Source: Chrysopilus asiliformis (lineage: Eukaryota > Arthropoda > Insecta > Diptera > Rhagionidae). Taken from it: 64,000 nucleotides of DNA. The translations under genes were made by a program, and so were the position numbers. The stretch spans positions 25,720,530-25,784,529 of the forward strand of contig OZ035962.1 in assembly GCA_964034945.1 (NCBI GenBank), read 5' to 3'. Under the pieces are notes generated by a model. It saw only the letters and a list, made by a program, of their open reading frames with translations. It searched no databases and was not told where the DNA came from. Positions 32,649 to 45,900 of this stretch are shown piece after piece. Position 1 is the first letter of the stretch; the number at the start of each line of letters is the position of its first letter.

Positions 32649-32811
32649 ATTGGAATCTCAGTTCTGCATCCTTTCTTCTATGCCATTCCAAGGATTTGAG
32701 GGATTCTCGTAGCTTCAAAATGTATTTCCTTTCCTAGTATTATTCCAAAGTAGCATATCTCGTTCTTGTTTTCTAAACACACAGAAAATGTGATTTTATT
32801 TGCCATATTGT

Positions 32812-32874
32812 ATTAATAAAGAACTAGATGTCTTTGCATTAATAAAGAACTTATATATCATTAATAAAGAACTA
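32812..32874 (+). terminator. Three tandem poly(A) signals after gene F
   Basis: AATAAAGAACT occurs at 32815, 32841 and 32863, each preceded by ATT or CATT. The spacing (26 and 22 bp) and identical surroundings point to a short duplication of the cleavage signal. Confidence 0.7.
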
Positions 32875-33140
32875 TCATTCATGTTTAAATTGGTCTTTTG
32901 TAATTTTGTCCTAAATTTTAACCTTATGTGTTTGGTTTTCATATGACGAAAATGCGATGCACAGTTTTCGAGAAAACAAGAAAAAGGCATTCCATTTGTA
33001 TGGGAGACGGGGGAAGTAGTAGTCTGCTTGGATTTTGATGTATGGATGAGTTATGCAAAACCCTATTCTAAACACATTTTACCATTATAAATTTTTCAAT
33101 ATCACTCACCGTGTTCGAGAAAATTGCAAAAAACTATTTT

Positions 33141-36100
33141 TTTTTTAACTGAAAATACCATTTTCAGGCTCGAGAACAAAAAGATTTTTTTTTGCTATAA
33201 ACCCAAAAAACGTACCTAACAACAAAAACTTTTTGCACCTGACAAAGTATGTTCCCACGGATTAAAAGGTTTGAATAAAAAATAAAATACTTTAAATAAA
33301 AAAGTCTATATTTTGCTACAAACCAATGAATATTTTTATTTACAAAACGCCTAAACATATGCAGCATACCAATATTTTGTATTTTTAGTATAAAAAGCGA
33401 TTTTTGGTAATCGGTTTTAAATCAAAAATGTTGTTTTAATCAATTTTTTTTTTAAATAAAAAGCAAAAAAAATTATTATCCGTATTAGAAATAATTTCAT
33501 CGAATTGCGTTGTTGGCTAGTTGTCAAGCAAGACAAAATACCTTTCGATTTAATGTTTAAAATCATGGGTTTTCATTAAAAGAGCATTAAAATGGATATT
33601 AATTTTGCAGTAATTATACTGCAAGCACATATATTAACTACCATAGCAGCATGACTACAAAAATATGCCCAAATCACTTTAGTCGGTACTCGTTGTAAAA
33701 TTGTCATCCAATGTCAATAAAATGTTAAATCTGAAAAAAAATAATATTATAAATCAACGCAAATATTACGACTTACAATTTTCAAGTAAATCCTAAATTT
33801 TGATAGATCTAAAACAAAAAAATTACAAATTATTTAGAAATAAAGAGCAATTCATTACATCCCGGCTATTTGCGATTAATCTTTCTAATAGTCAGTTTGT
33901 GGCATGTGATTAGTTCAATAGTCGCGTGTTGGACTTGGAGAAAAAAAAACATTCCATAATTTCTTTTTTTTTTCTCTTACCTTTTTTTGTCTGGCATCTA
34001 AACAACGTATTATCAAAGCTAGACTGAGGTAATCACATGCAATATCTTAGCACTATTTGGCGTTTAGATGCAGCTCACCTGTTTATCTCACACCAGGTAA
34101 CCATCAAAAAAAAAACCTCTTCAACTCCGACTTTGGCGTTAAACAATCAAATTCGCCCACAACACGACATTTTCCCAGTGACGATGGGTGAAATGTCATT
34201 TAACCGCATGTAAAAAATGTAAAGTGGTCATCATATGAAATTCTTATATGTATATTTTTTTTTTTAATCTACGAAATATTTTGGAAACTGCAGACAAGTG
34301 AAATTACTGTAAAAGACAAAAATGTTAAATATTGTGGCTTTCCCACCTTTTTCTAGAAAATGTAAATTTTTTGCAGCAAAATTATTAAAAATTTAAACCC
34401 GTTAAAAATTCAAAATGTGAGCCTGTAAAATGTCTAAATAAACTTTGATAGATTTTTTATTTCGTTTCAAAATTGTCACATTGGTAAACGAAAACCAACT
34501 TTGCTTAAAATTTAAGAGGGCATAAGCACTTTTTTGTGTGGATAGCCAAAAACTTGGAATTTATATATCTTGTTATATAGACTAAAATTATGTAGGAATA
34601 CGTATTGATAAAAAACAACGCATCGGTTTATGAACAAGGCTTTGATTTATGGATAAGGAGATCACATTTTCTTTGTTTGAATCTGGGGCAAATAACTGGT
34701 GATGTTTTAAGTGCTGATTTTTGGTCGAAGGTGGCCAAAGCGGATTAGCCGGTCGGACTCTAATGAAAATAAACTGTTCAATTGAATTACCACCCAAGTG
34801 ACTATCACTTGTCACCCTACGCGATTTCACCCCTTGTTCAAAAACTGGTGATTTTTTCTGGTCTCAAAGAGGTAAATAGGCCGAATCGTTCAAAAACCGA
34901 TGCATTTACAATCAAAGAGTTTCGGACCCGAAAGTTTTCCGCGAATTTTCGTATGGAATTTAGTACTTCGTCACACTATCACACCACCCTCTTCTCCTTA
35001 GTGTGATCTATATTTTACAGATAATCCGTTAATACAAAAAATAGCGAAAAAAAATTTCCATAAAAAATCCATATTGAATTTTTTTATAATACAAGTAGCA
35101 ACACCTTGTTACCGTTTAGACGTATAAAAAAGTAAAGAAAAAAACTGTAACTTAAAACTGATTTTTGCATTTGATTTTATCCAACTATGGGTCATTCATT
35201 AGTTAGCTTTCTTTGGATAAATTCAATTTTTACAGCAGTCTGACTGAACCCTGTGTAAATTACGGACGCACGCTGTTAACCGCTTCATCGCTTTAAATTT
35301 CGCATCCGCAGCGATCTTCTAGCGATTGCCATTTTAACATTCAAAACTCAACCGACAACACAACGAAAAAAAACCACATTTATTTTATATTATTTAATAT
35401 CGCAGATGAAAAAAAAACGTTGACGCTGTAAATTTAAAAATTATCCCCCTTTTATCCACAGGTGAAAATACCGTGTGGATTCAATGTTGTAGTATGAGTG
35501 GATGCGATAATGGATAGCCGTTGATGGATCCGACTTATCCAAAATTCAAACAGTGTAAAAGAAACTTCCAAACGGTGATTAACTTCGACGTGGACCTTCG
35601 TGGGTAATTTTTTTTGTCATATAAGTTCCGAATGAACCCTTGACCTTTTTTGCAAAATTCGTTTTAGTCGGAAATTACGCCTCAGTGAAAATTGTCTTTT
35701 TTGAAAAAGTCGTTGAATTGGGAAAGTGTCTCAATATAACGATAAAAGCTAAAGTAATTCGTAACGGTTACAATTTTGTAGTGGGTGTCAACGCAAAAAA
35801 AACCCCTTTCCAATCCATCGAAAGGTTTTTTCTCGAAACTTGAGTGAAAAGTGATTCGCTATAATCGGTGTCCTAACAGTGTCCCAAAATTGTGTCCCAT
35901 TTAAATAATCGGAAGGACATTACCGTAATTAATACGATTGTGACCGTTTTTCGGGGTGAGAGGTTGTCCAAAAATTCACATGCAAATTACCACCTAGGTG
36001 AATTATCCACCCACACCAACTGAATTACCCCAAATCGCTAAACACACGTGTACGCCCACATGGACTGTGGTGTCCTGTAGGGTAAATTCAAATTCAAACC

Positions 36101-36850
36101 CGACATTGGATTGCAGTGCTTAAGGATTTTATGCTAGTGGAAGTGCTTGTGGTGGCGGTGGTGGTTACAAAAGTTAATTTACTCAGATGTTTATCAGCTC
36201 CGATTATGATCTCTTGAAATAAATCGAAAAAATATAAAATGAAATAATAAAAATCCGACTGATCGAAATACGAGTAACATAGTGGTGTCCCAGACTATGT
36301 TGGACGACGTTTTGGATCCAGGGAACTTTCACTTTCTGCCGAGAAGCTTAACCATCCGGAACGGTTTTTTGGTGTATCTTCTGGTCTCGTCGAGCTGCGG
36401 TTTTTTTGGAGCTCCTCCATCACTGGCCAAACTTTTTTCTCGGTTTCCGTGTGAGTGTGTGCTTGTCTGATTTTTTCATCGTGACACACCATCCGTCGTG
36501 TTAAAAAAAAAACGCACCACAAATTACTATTGAACCACCAGTAATTCTGTTTTTTTTTTTGTCAAATATTTTTCCAATTCATTGTTAAGTGAAGAGTGGA
36601 ATTGCGGTCCTTGTGGTTCATTCGCGAACGTGCATTCAATTACGAAAATTGTGTTTACCTGTTCACAGGTAACCCAGCACAAGTGTTTACTCACGTGTTT
36701 TCTTGAGATCCACTTTTCTTCTCACTGGTAAAGCGTTTTTCGTCTCGGACTTGTTTTCGGTTGGTCAATAACTGCCAACATCCATTTTACCTGCTGCATC
36801 TTCGGTAACGGTTCGGTTTTTAATTAGTTTCGGCTAGCGGGGATCCGGTT
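33141..36850. other. Intergenic and SNMP2 5' region
   Basis: No gene is supported between the R1 repeat copy and the SNMP2 start codon. The last few hundred bases are richer in GC and probably contain the SNMP2 5'UTR and promoter, but I could not place a start site. Confidence 0.4.
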
Positions 36851-36961
36851 ATGGTTCAGTGGGCTCTTGTCACAGGTGCAATCGGTTCGGTTGCATGCAT
36901 TTTCGGTGCAATTCTCGGTTGGGGACTCTTCCCCTCAATGATACGGAAAAAAGTTGGACAG
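36851..36961 (+). CDS. Snmp2: SNMP2-like exon 1 (start and first membrane helix)
   Basis: Codes 37 residues from MVQWALVTGAIG to MIRKKVGQ; donor GTAAGC. The helix VTGAIGSVACIFGAILGWGL is the N-terminal anchor typical of CD36 proteins. Confidence 0.82.
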
Positions 36962-39900
36962 GTAAGCATAAAATAATATTACATTGCAATTATTTGTTTG
37001 TTGATACCCCTCTCCTGTTACTCCCTGCAATTCTGAAGGGATTTAGATCCGATTTTGAGCACTAAAAGATCATCATTCAAAAAAAAATTTCGTGCACTAA
37101 AATACAATATATCTCCCTCCTTTCATAGAACCCCCTTTCCTGATATTTCTTGAACCCTTTAAGTGATTTGAGTCCAAATTTGACTATTAGAGAGATTAGA
37201 CCACTAGAAAAATTTTCGTCCATTAATATCTACCTGCTCCCTTCTCGATGAGCCCCTCTCCTGATATTTCCCGCAATTCTAAAGGAATTTGAGTCTGGTT
37301 TTCACAATTACAGAAATCATCTATCAAGAAAAAATTTTACTCACTAAAATCTATTTCACCCCTTCCCTGTTTTTTAAACCACCGAACGATTTTTGACGCG
37401 ATTTTTACTATTGGGCAGGTCGTAAATAAATTTAAAAAAAAGGTGAAATTGAAGTAATTTTTAATCTACCAAATCTACAGGCAATAAAAAAACTTTCTTT
37501 TTAAGCAGCACCGGTGGTGGGGGGCGAAAGATTGCCCCCCATATTAACGGCGTCCGAAGGAATTTATTTGTGAATTTATGTAAATTTTATGAATATAAGA
37601 TTTTCTCTGCGGCGCATTTTTTGTCGCATACCGAAAACAACAAATAAAAATTGATACAAACCTCTTTTCTCGGATCGGTCTTCCAAATTTCTAAACAGCA
37701 TGTGGTTTGATTAATAAAATCAGAAATGTTTCATAGAAGCGTGTTCTTAATACGAATTCGACAATCTTTGTCTAGCCTTTTTTACAGCTACACTCAGAAA
37801 AATGGAGGCTAACTCGACGACCTACATACGGCGTAATTGGCCTCAGGCAGGCGCGCGTTCGCCTGCATTTGGGCAAGTAAAACTGAGTTGACCTGTGGTC
37901 GGAGAAATTCTGAAATTAAGCCACCAGCAGGTGAAGTAGGTCATTGGGAGCTGCACGAGTTGACCTTAGATAGGTTAACTCTGACCGCTAGCTGGCTTAC
38001 AGAAACCTCTGTAAGGTCAGAGTTAACCTGACAAAAAGTTGACCTGGACATTTTTCTGAGTGTAGTAGCGTGGGTTATTACCTTTAGTGAAAAAAAAGTA
38101 TGAGAACGATTTCTGGGGAAAATATGGCATGGCATAGTGGATTTTTCTCGTACCGGGTTTCTAAAATTAATCAATGTATCCCAAAAATAATAGATAATAG
38201 AAATTTCTTCCAAAAAAATTTAGCACACATTCCCTATTTTTTGGGAATCGTTGGTACACGGACAGAAATCTAAATAGGAATATACAGACTTTTCTGCAAT
38301 GAATCTTTCCTATAATTTTAGGAAATTTTCCAACTTTTTGACATGAATTCCCTATTTGTTTGGGAGTCATTACCAAAAAATGTCACTGTCTCGTATATTC
38401 CCGTTTTTTCTAGGAATCTGTCCTATAATTTCTCTGCACTATTCCAAATATTCTCATTTTTATAGGAATCGCTCCTATATACTCAGTTTTTTTGTGTAAC
38501 ACGAAAAATGATCCCCGATAACTACTGGTAGAACCCTCACTTTATATCGTCAACCGAGAATTTTATTGTCGTATGTGATTCTAAACGAAGAACGACATAC
38601 GATAACTAAATTCTCGGGCGACGATATGTAATCCCGCACCCGTTAGTTGTTCGTAATTTGAAACATTTGAATTTAACTGTCAAAAACTGCTCTCGTACCG
38701 TCGCGTTGGACTAGCAAAAAACCGTTGGTAGTTTCCATATGTTTAACACCTTGTTTGGATTTTGGTCCAATCATCTAACCATCCATAAGTCAGGTGAAAA
38801 AAAAACACACATGGAGTGTTGTATGTTTTTCCATCTCACTTGAATTGATAGAAACACAAATGCTTGATGAAGCATAGATAGGATAGGTGGTTAATTTTTT
38901 TTAGCTAATACTATCTGATGATGGTTGGTATAGTTGAAGATTATAAATAAGTTTTTGATTGTGTTATGGAATGCTGTGAATGACTCAGTAAATGGCATAT
39001 TACGACATTTTACATTTCGTATTTTCTTCCCTCGACTTTTGGCGGTGTTCGCTGCGGCTTACGACGGTTAAAGACTCGCGTCTTATGGGTTGAATTTTTG
39101 CTTTTCTGTTTCTGTTGTATGTGAAAGTGCAATGCAAGATTTTTAAATACGTAATCGGCGTTTTTGGGAGTTTTTCGAACGCAACACGACGACGACGACA
39201 ACTGCTTGACAACCGAGCAGGTGACTTCTTTCAAGCTACTGGCGTCCAAGATGTGATGGGCTTAAAACTTTTGACCTCAAGTCACACTGTAATAATTTTT
39301 TATTATTCTTAATTTAATTTCTTTTTAAATCAAATTAAATTTCATATACACAGAGTTTTATTAGAGTTGTGGTTGGGTCGTATATAAATTTTAGTTGATC
39401 TCACGATAATATTATGGTTGTCACTGGCGATTTGTTGTTGGTTTGGGGTTTTTCGACTTTTTCAGTTGATATTTTTCTTTTACTCTCACCAAATTGTGTG
39501 TTGGAGTTGTGATTTTGGCCCCTCGATTGGGTAAATCGAAAGGACTCAATCATAACTAGTTCACTGCGTTGTTATGTCATCGCGGCTTTGAGACCTTGTC
39601 GAGGTTTTTGACTCTCGATCTCGAAAATTTTCGATCGACACGCCGCCGTTAAAGTGCCAGAAATGTTTGACATTTTGACTAATATGGCATTTTTTTGGCC
39701 TGTGGCAATTTGAAATTGGAATTTTCTGCATATAGCAATGATTTCGAGCTCGAAATGCAACGTGCAATTTCTCAAGTTTGAACATTTTTAATCTGGGGTA
39801 TTTTTTATTACTACGCGTAATATTTTTTTACCATGAAGTTGGTTTTTCCTTTCTTTCTAACATAAATGTGACAACGATCGTCTCTTTTTTGCCTAAAAAA

Positions 39901-42900
39901 TATTTCCCGAGCACTCCTGAGCCAATTGGAGCATTATTACAAAAATGTCATTCTGTCTGTCAGTCTACTAGTCTGTTAGTCTGTTAGTCTGTTACTCTGT
40001 TAGTCTGTTAGTATGTTAGTCTGTTAGTCTGTTATTCTGTTAGTCTGTTAGTCTGTTAGTCTGTTAGTCTGTTAGTCTGTTAGTCTGTTAGTCTGTTAGT
40101 CTGTTAGTCTGTTAGTCTGTTAGTCTTTTAGTCTGTTAGCCGGTTAGTCTGTTAGTCTGTTAGTCTGTTAGTCTGTTAGTCTGTTAGTCTGTTAGTCTGT
40201 TAGTCTGTTAGTCTGTTAGTCTGTTAGTCTGTTAGTCTGTTAGCCTGTTAGTCTGTTAGTCTGTTAGTCTGTTAGTCTGTTAGTCTGTTAGTCTGTTAGT
40301 CTGCCAATCTGTGTAAATTTACTAAATTGTAAATTTAAATCATCGGAATTTGAGATTTTACAATACTTACGCGATTTTACATAACAATGTAGAATTTCGT
40401 TTCACATTTCGAGTTGTAATTTTATGCTTGGTATGTAAAATCATGACAAAAATCAATGTTTTAACCCTCTAGCCACTCCTCGTTTACCACCTTAGGGTGG
40501 AATTTCGAAAAATGCCACCTTAATGAGCGTATATTTGATGGTTCAGCCATCTTACTGTGAAAATTCAAGATTTCTAGCCGTAGGGATTTGGACTGGGTGT
40601 CAATTAGTCAGTTGTGACAAACGATTTTGTAGTGGTGTAGCGTAACTCAGTGCCCCTACATATACAAGTCGATTCTATGGAGTGTCCTGATCAAAGTTTT
40701 CCAGGGCCAATCGTCAAATACTCTACATGAGGACAGACAAAATGTTTATTTTGAAAAAATCAATTTTAAGGGGGAGGGGGAAAGGAAGGGTACGATTGGA
40801 TTTTGATGTATGAAATAGTTATGTAAAATCATATTCTAAACACATTTTACCTTTATAAATTTTTCAATATGACTTACCGTTTTCGAGAAAATTGCAAAAA
40901 ACTGTTTCGTTTGTGTGGAGGAAGAGGGAAGGGAGAGGGAATGGTCCAATTTTGCATAACTGTAAATAAATGATTGGTTCGATGCATTACAAACGGCATA
41001 CTAAATCTAATATACTTCTATATGAATATATCATACAGAGTAGATAAATGCGTCATATGGCTATGATTTTTTTCATGCAAAAGACGTTTTTTAAACCAAA
41101 GAAAAAAGTTTGTGCTGGTATCTAAAGTAGTCCAAAAGTTATTACAGTGTTTTTTTTTGTCAAAATCGAATGTGTTTGTACGCACAATTTAATTAAAGCG
41201 CATTCGTTAATGCATTGTTCAAAATTACCTCCATTTTGACCACAAATGCGTTAAGAAATTGACCATCTTTTATTAAATTTGTATTAAATATTATTTCATT
41301 AATCAACAAAGTGAAATAAATCATAAACAAATATTGCTATTAACATCATAATCAAATAAAAGACATTGCGCCCTTCATTAACCTGAAGTACATAATAATG
41401 TCATAATAATGATTCAATAAATTAAGATTATGACCTACAACTACTTCGGCTTCTACACCACAATCTTGATCCATTCGAAACTCATCTAAATCGTAATCTA
41501 TGTACGAATAATGCGACACCATTTCGACCATTCCCAATATTTTCTGTTGCTATTAAATAAAACAATGTAATCGAATGCGATCTTAATCGTGAATAAGAAA
41601 TATAATATAGTTTAATATCACATATCAAGGTCAATCAATCGAATATCAAGGTCGCTTCTCATGAATTAGTACTTGTAGGTGGATGATATTTCAATTGAAT
41701 CCTCTTCAAACAATAATTAATACTTTTTTTCATTATTTCGATGCCATTTGGTAGGAAAATTATTTGCTGGTTCATGGGAAGAGCATCTAAAAATAGAAGC
41801 AATTATTCGTACCACTTGAGATTTTTTTCTACCAAATACCTGTTAATGATTTTTAAGAAATTAAAGTGTATTATTGTTATATTTTTTACCTCAGAGTTAA
41901 TTTTTTCTAACGCTTTTTATGTATTTTTTAGAGTCTTATAATTGAGGAGGGAACAGAGCAATACGAACGTTTCGTTACGGTGCCGCAGCCGCTTTTATTT
42001 AAAGTCTATATTTTTAACGTTACGAATCCAGAAAAAGTACAGGAGGGTGAATTGCCAATTGTTAATGAAATTGGACCATTTGTTTACAAGTAAGTTTTTG
42101 AAATTACTATTTTTTTATTATCATGTATTTATAAATATATTAGGGTCCATAATATACGTCACGCCAATTTTTGGATTCTCAAACCCTCCCCTCGCTTCGT
42201 CTCAATTTTTCGTGATTCTTTAAGGAGGATCTCCATGACTTCTGTAACTGCAAAAAAATGCAGAAAACTAGAGCAAGATAGACTTATATAGATCTAAATA
42301 GGAATGACTGAATACAAGTATAAACTTTTTCCCTTCCAGTTTAACAACTTTATAGCAATCATATCAAACCTTATGCTATGAATATAAGGTTCAAATTGGC
42401 ATAGAAATAAAGCTATACAGCTGCATGTGTGTGTTTGAACTACATGAAAAATGACAGCTACGCTATAATAGCACTTTGCATGTGTCTGTGCTCACTATTC
42501 ACTTACAGGGACAATGTGTGATTGTAGTAGAAATCGCTATAAAAAAGTTCAAGTCCGTCAACTGCAACCATAAAATCGCCATAAAAAAAGAGGGGAAATT
42601 ATTTTTGCAGTTGCCGACAAATTTTTGCAGTTGATTCTTATCTCCCTTGCTCGCCAAGGTATCTTCACATAAATGTGTCTCTATTTTTTTGCAGTTGGGA
42701 AAAACCATGGTAATGGAGGGCCAACTTTAAAGGGATTTTAGTATCGCCCTCACCATGCCGTAGACGCCCCTCCCCTCTCCCCTCTCCCCCTCCCCCCCCC
42801 CCTCCCCTCTCCCATCTCCCCTCACCCCACCCCTCTACCGTCTCCGTAAAAGTGTGAATTTTCTGGAATTTTTTATTACTGTAAAAAATTTTCCATGAAA

Positions 42901-45900
42901 ATTTTCTTTTAACATATCTTTTTCGGGTCGCTGAGGAATTTTTATTACATTTTGATAAAAATATTGTGTATTTACAGTAGACAATTCGCATGGTATGAAT
43001 TTTTGAACAAAAACAGATTTTTGGGAATATTTGAAAGATCATGAATATTTAGTTTCCGGTGTGTTTTCCTGTTGGAGCTTTTGGGTCTTTAGAGAACTTA
43101 GATAATTAAATTTGGCATCTAACAAAAAAATCCATAAAATACGTTACACTTTTAAGGGGAGTCCACTAGACATTTCAATGGCGGGCCATGAGAAAATTCG
43201 CTTATACATTTTTATATTTTTCAAGTAGTTTTTCCCGCTGGAAAATAGATATACAATTTTCATAACAGGGTTGCTGCGGACGTCCTTTTACGCATCCCCA
43301 AATGCAAAACTTTTGCTCTGTTTTCACATCTACGCGCACTCCCGCATCTGCAAATCTTCCTCGGCAACTCGGATTCAAAGTACAAAAGGTTTTCATTCCG
43401 AATATAATCTTTTACATACGTTTTACTTTTTTTAGAAGTTTTCTCTTAAATATAGTAGGAGTTTTTTTCAAATATTTTAATAAAATTTCAATTAAAAACA
43501 ATTTGAGAAATGGTAAAAACAATTTTTTTTTTGTTCTTTTTAGGCAATATCGCAAAAAGTCAATTAAAGAGTTTTCAAAAAACCACACCACCATAACATA
43601 CACACAACAACAGACCTTCGTTTTTGATTCCTTAGCATCAGCTCCCTGGACTGAATCGGAGAAAATTACTGTTTTAAATATGCAAATGAATGTAAGATAA
43701 ATTTTTATATCTATATTGAAATGATTTTCCTGTGAATAGAGATCAATTTTCATTGAGTGCTCACAAATTTTCCTTTTAGATCAATTAACAAAAAAAAAAC
43801 AACAATAATATTTTTATTTATTTTACTTTATTTATTTTTATTTATAATTCATAATTGCACTGTCCTTGCAGGCGTTTTTACAAGTCTTTGAACGCGAATT
43901 AAAAGAAATTTTTAGAAATTTTGCAACAAGAGTCAATAAAACACTCGATCGTACACCAGTTGTTAGAATACTTAAACGTGTTCTGGATAGAATTCGAGGG
44001 AAACGAAAAGTAATTTTCAAATCATTGTAATTCTACTTTTTTAAAAAAAATTAATATTATAAATTCTAAGTATTGACGCTAATTTTTTCTAACACAGATT
44101 TTTTAAATGGATATTTGCTCATTTAAGAGGTTTAATATGCATGTTAAACTATTAACAGATATTTTAATATACTCATAATATCTACAATAACCGCAAATAT
44201 TTGACAATATGCGGGAAATGGAGAGCTTAATGGTTAATTATTCTGTAAATAAATAGCTTTATAAGTTGTAAAATAAACATTGGAAGCGTTTTTCAAATTT
44301 ACTATATTTCGCTTATATAACCTCTTCGCTTAACGTTAAAAAGTTTTCTTTAAATTCAGACGTTAACTTTTTTTAAAGAAATTGTGGGGGATTTTTTTTT
44401 TGTTGTTTTTGTGATGCTTTATGTAAATATTTCTATATCGCCGGAGACAAACAGTTCCAGAGAAAACTCGATAATTACACATTTTGATGGTGATTCATGT
44501 CACTACATTATTATACTCACAACATAAACGAATTAATTTTATGCTAACTATGAGTATAATTTAATTTTGGACCTTCGCTAATAAAAAGTAAGTTATAATT
44601 AGTAATGAAATTTACTTTGTGCTGCATATGTCTAGTTACGTCAACGATTTTCGTGTAATAAAACAATTTTCTCACAAGTAAAAAATTGCGTTTCAAACTC
44701 AAGCAGAAAATTAGTGTTGGCTAAACGAAATGAGACTTAAATAAAATAAAATCTATTCGTTTTATAATAATACCAGAAATAAAGCCAGTCCTATGGCGGG
44801 TAATCGCAATCTTGTTTTTAAAACAATTTTAGGAAGTTGAACTTGTGTAGGGCCATCCTAGATTCTAGTTTAAACAAAAAAAAACTCCAAAAAAAAACAA
44901 CTTTGATTTGTTACTTTTGAAAACCGTATGTTCACTCAAAAAAATTATAATAAAAACCCTGTTTTGACAAAATTATTGTAGTTTTGTTGAATTTTATCAT
45001 TTTTTTTTTATTAAATTGATAAAAGAATTGTTTGAAAAACAAAAATATGTAAATGTAATATTTTTCGTCATTTTGAGAAATTAGGAATTGTCAATTTCAC
45101 AGTTGTTTTAGTGATTTAACAAGACATCATTTGTAAGTTTATTTTTGTTAAAATAACAATTTTTTTTGTTGAACAAAGATTTCCCTCCAAAAATATTTGT
45201 TCCAATGGACAATTTTTTTGGGGATTTTAACAAAATTTAACAATGATTTTATCAATATTGTAGGGTAGCTAAAGTATTTTTTTTAAGTATTGTAAATATG
45301 TTGTATTTTTTACTCATTTGTACTGCGATTCTTGACAGTTTGAAAAGCTCCCAAAAATCCGTTTGAAAAATTAACTCCCAAAAATCCGAAAATGAAAATT
45401 GTCAATGGGATTTTTTTTTTGTTGGGGGGTTTCACATAAATTTTCAAGTGAAGCTTGTTTCAATTTCCGTTAACCCTTTCAAGCACACTCTCAAAAAAAC
45501 GAAGTTAATCACGAATTGCAACCGAGATTGATGGAGTCCATGAGCTTTCGGAGAAAATTGAACTCCGAGCTAAGGAGTTCACAACAATTCCCAAATTACA
45601 AAATTGAAAATTACATCAAAAATTAATTTTGGAATTTGAACCTCAGATTCGTTATCAGCGACCTCGGAAACCCCCGTTAAAATTTTTCATGTGATTTGAA
45701 CTTTCTGAAAAAAAGCGTTAAGAATCGTAGTATTTTTTGATAAATTCCTCAAAGCGTTAAGAATCGCAGTATTTTTTGATAAATTCTTCAATGTAAATAA
45801 ATATTCCGCTTTAATCATGTAAATTTGCACACATTTTTTAATAACTATAAGAGCTCCAGATGATGTTGTGAATATTTCGCTTTTATATTTAAAAAAAAAC

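Noticed and set aside
39968..40303. Telomere-like repeat
   Set aside because: The TTAGTCTG unit differs from the insect TTAGG repeat and the array is inside an intron between coding exons.
42665..43042. Minus-strand frame with a Gly/Glu/Arg-rich stretch
   Set aside because: Caused by the C/T-rich low-complexity tract at 42770-42842.
43302..43700. 132-codon open frame starting MQNFCSVF
   Set aside because: Only its 3' part (from 43544) is SNMP2 exon 3; the upstream part is intron that happens to be open.
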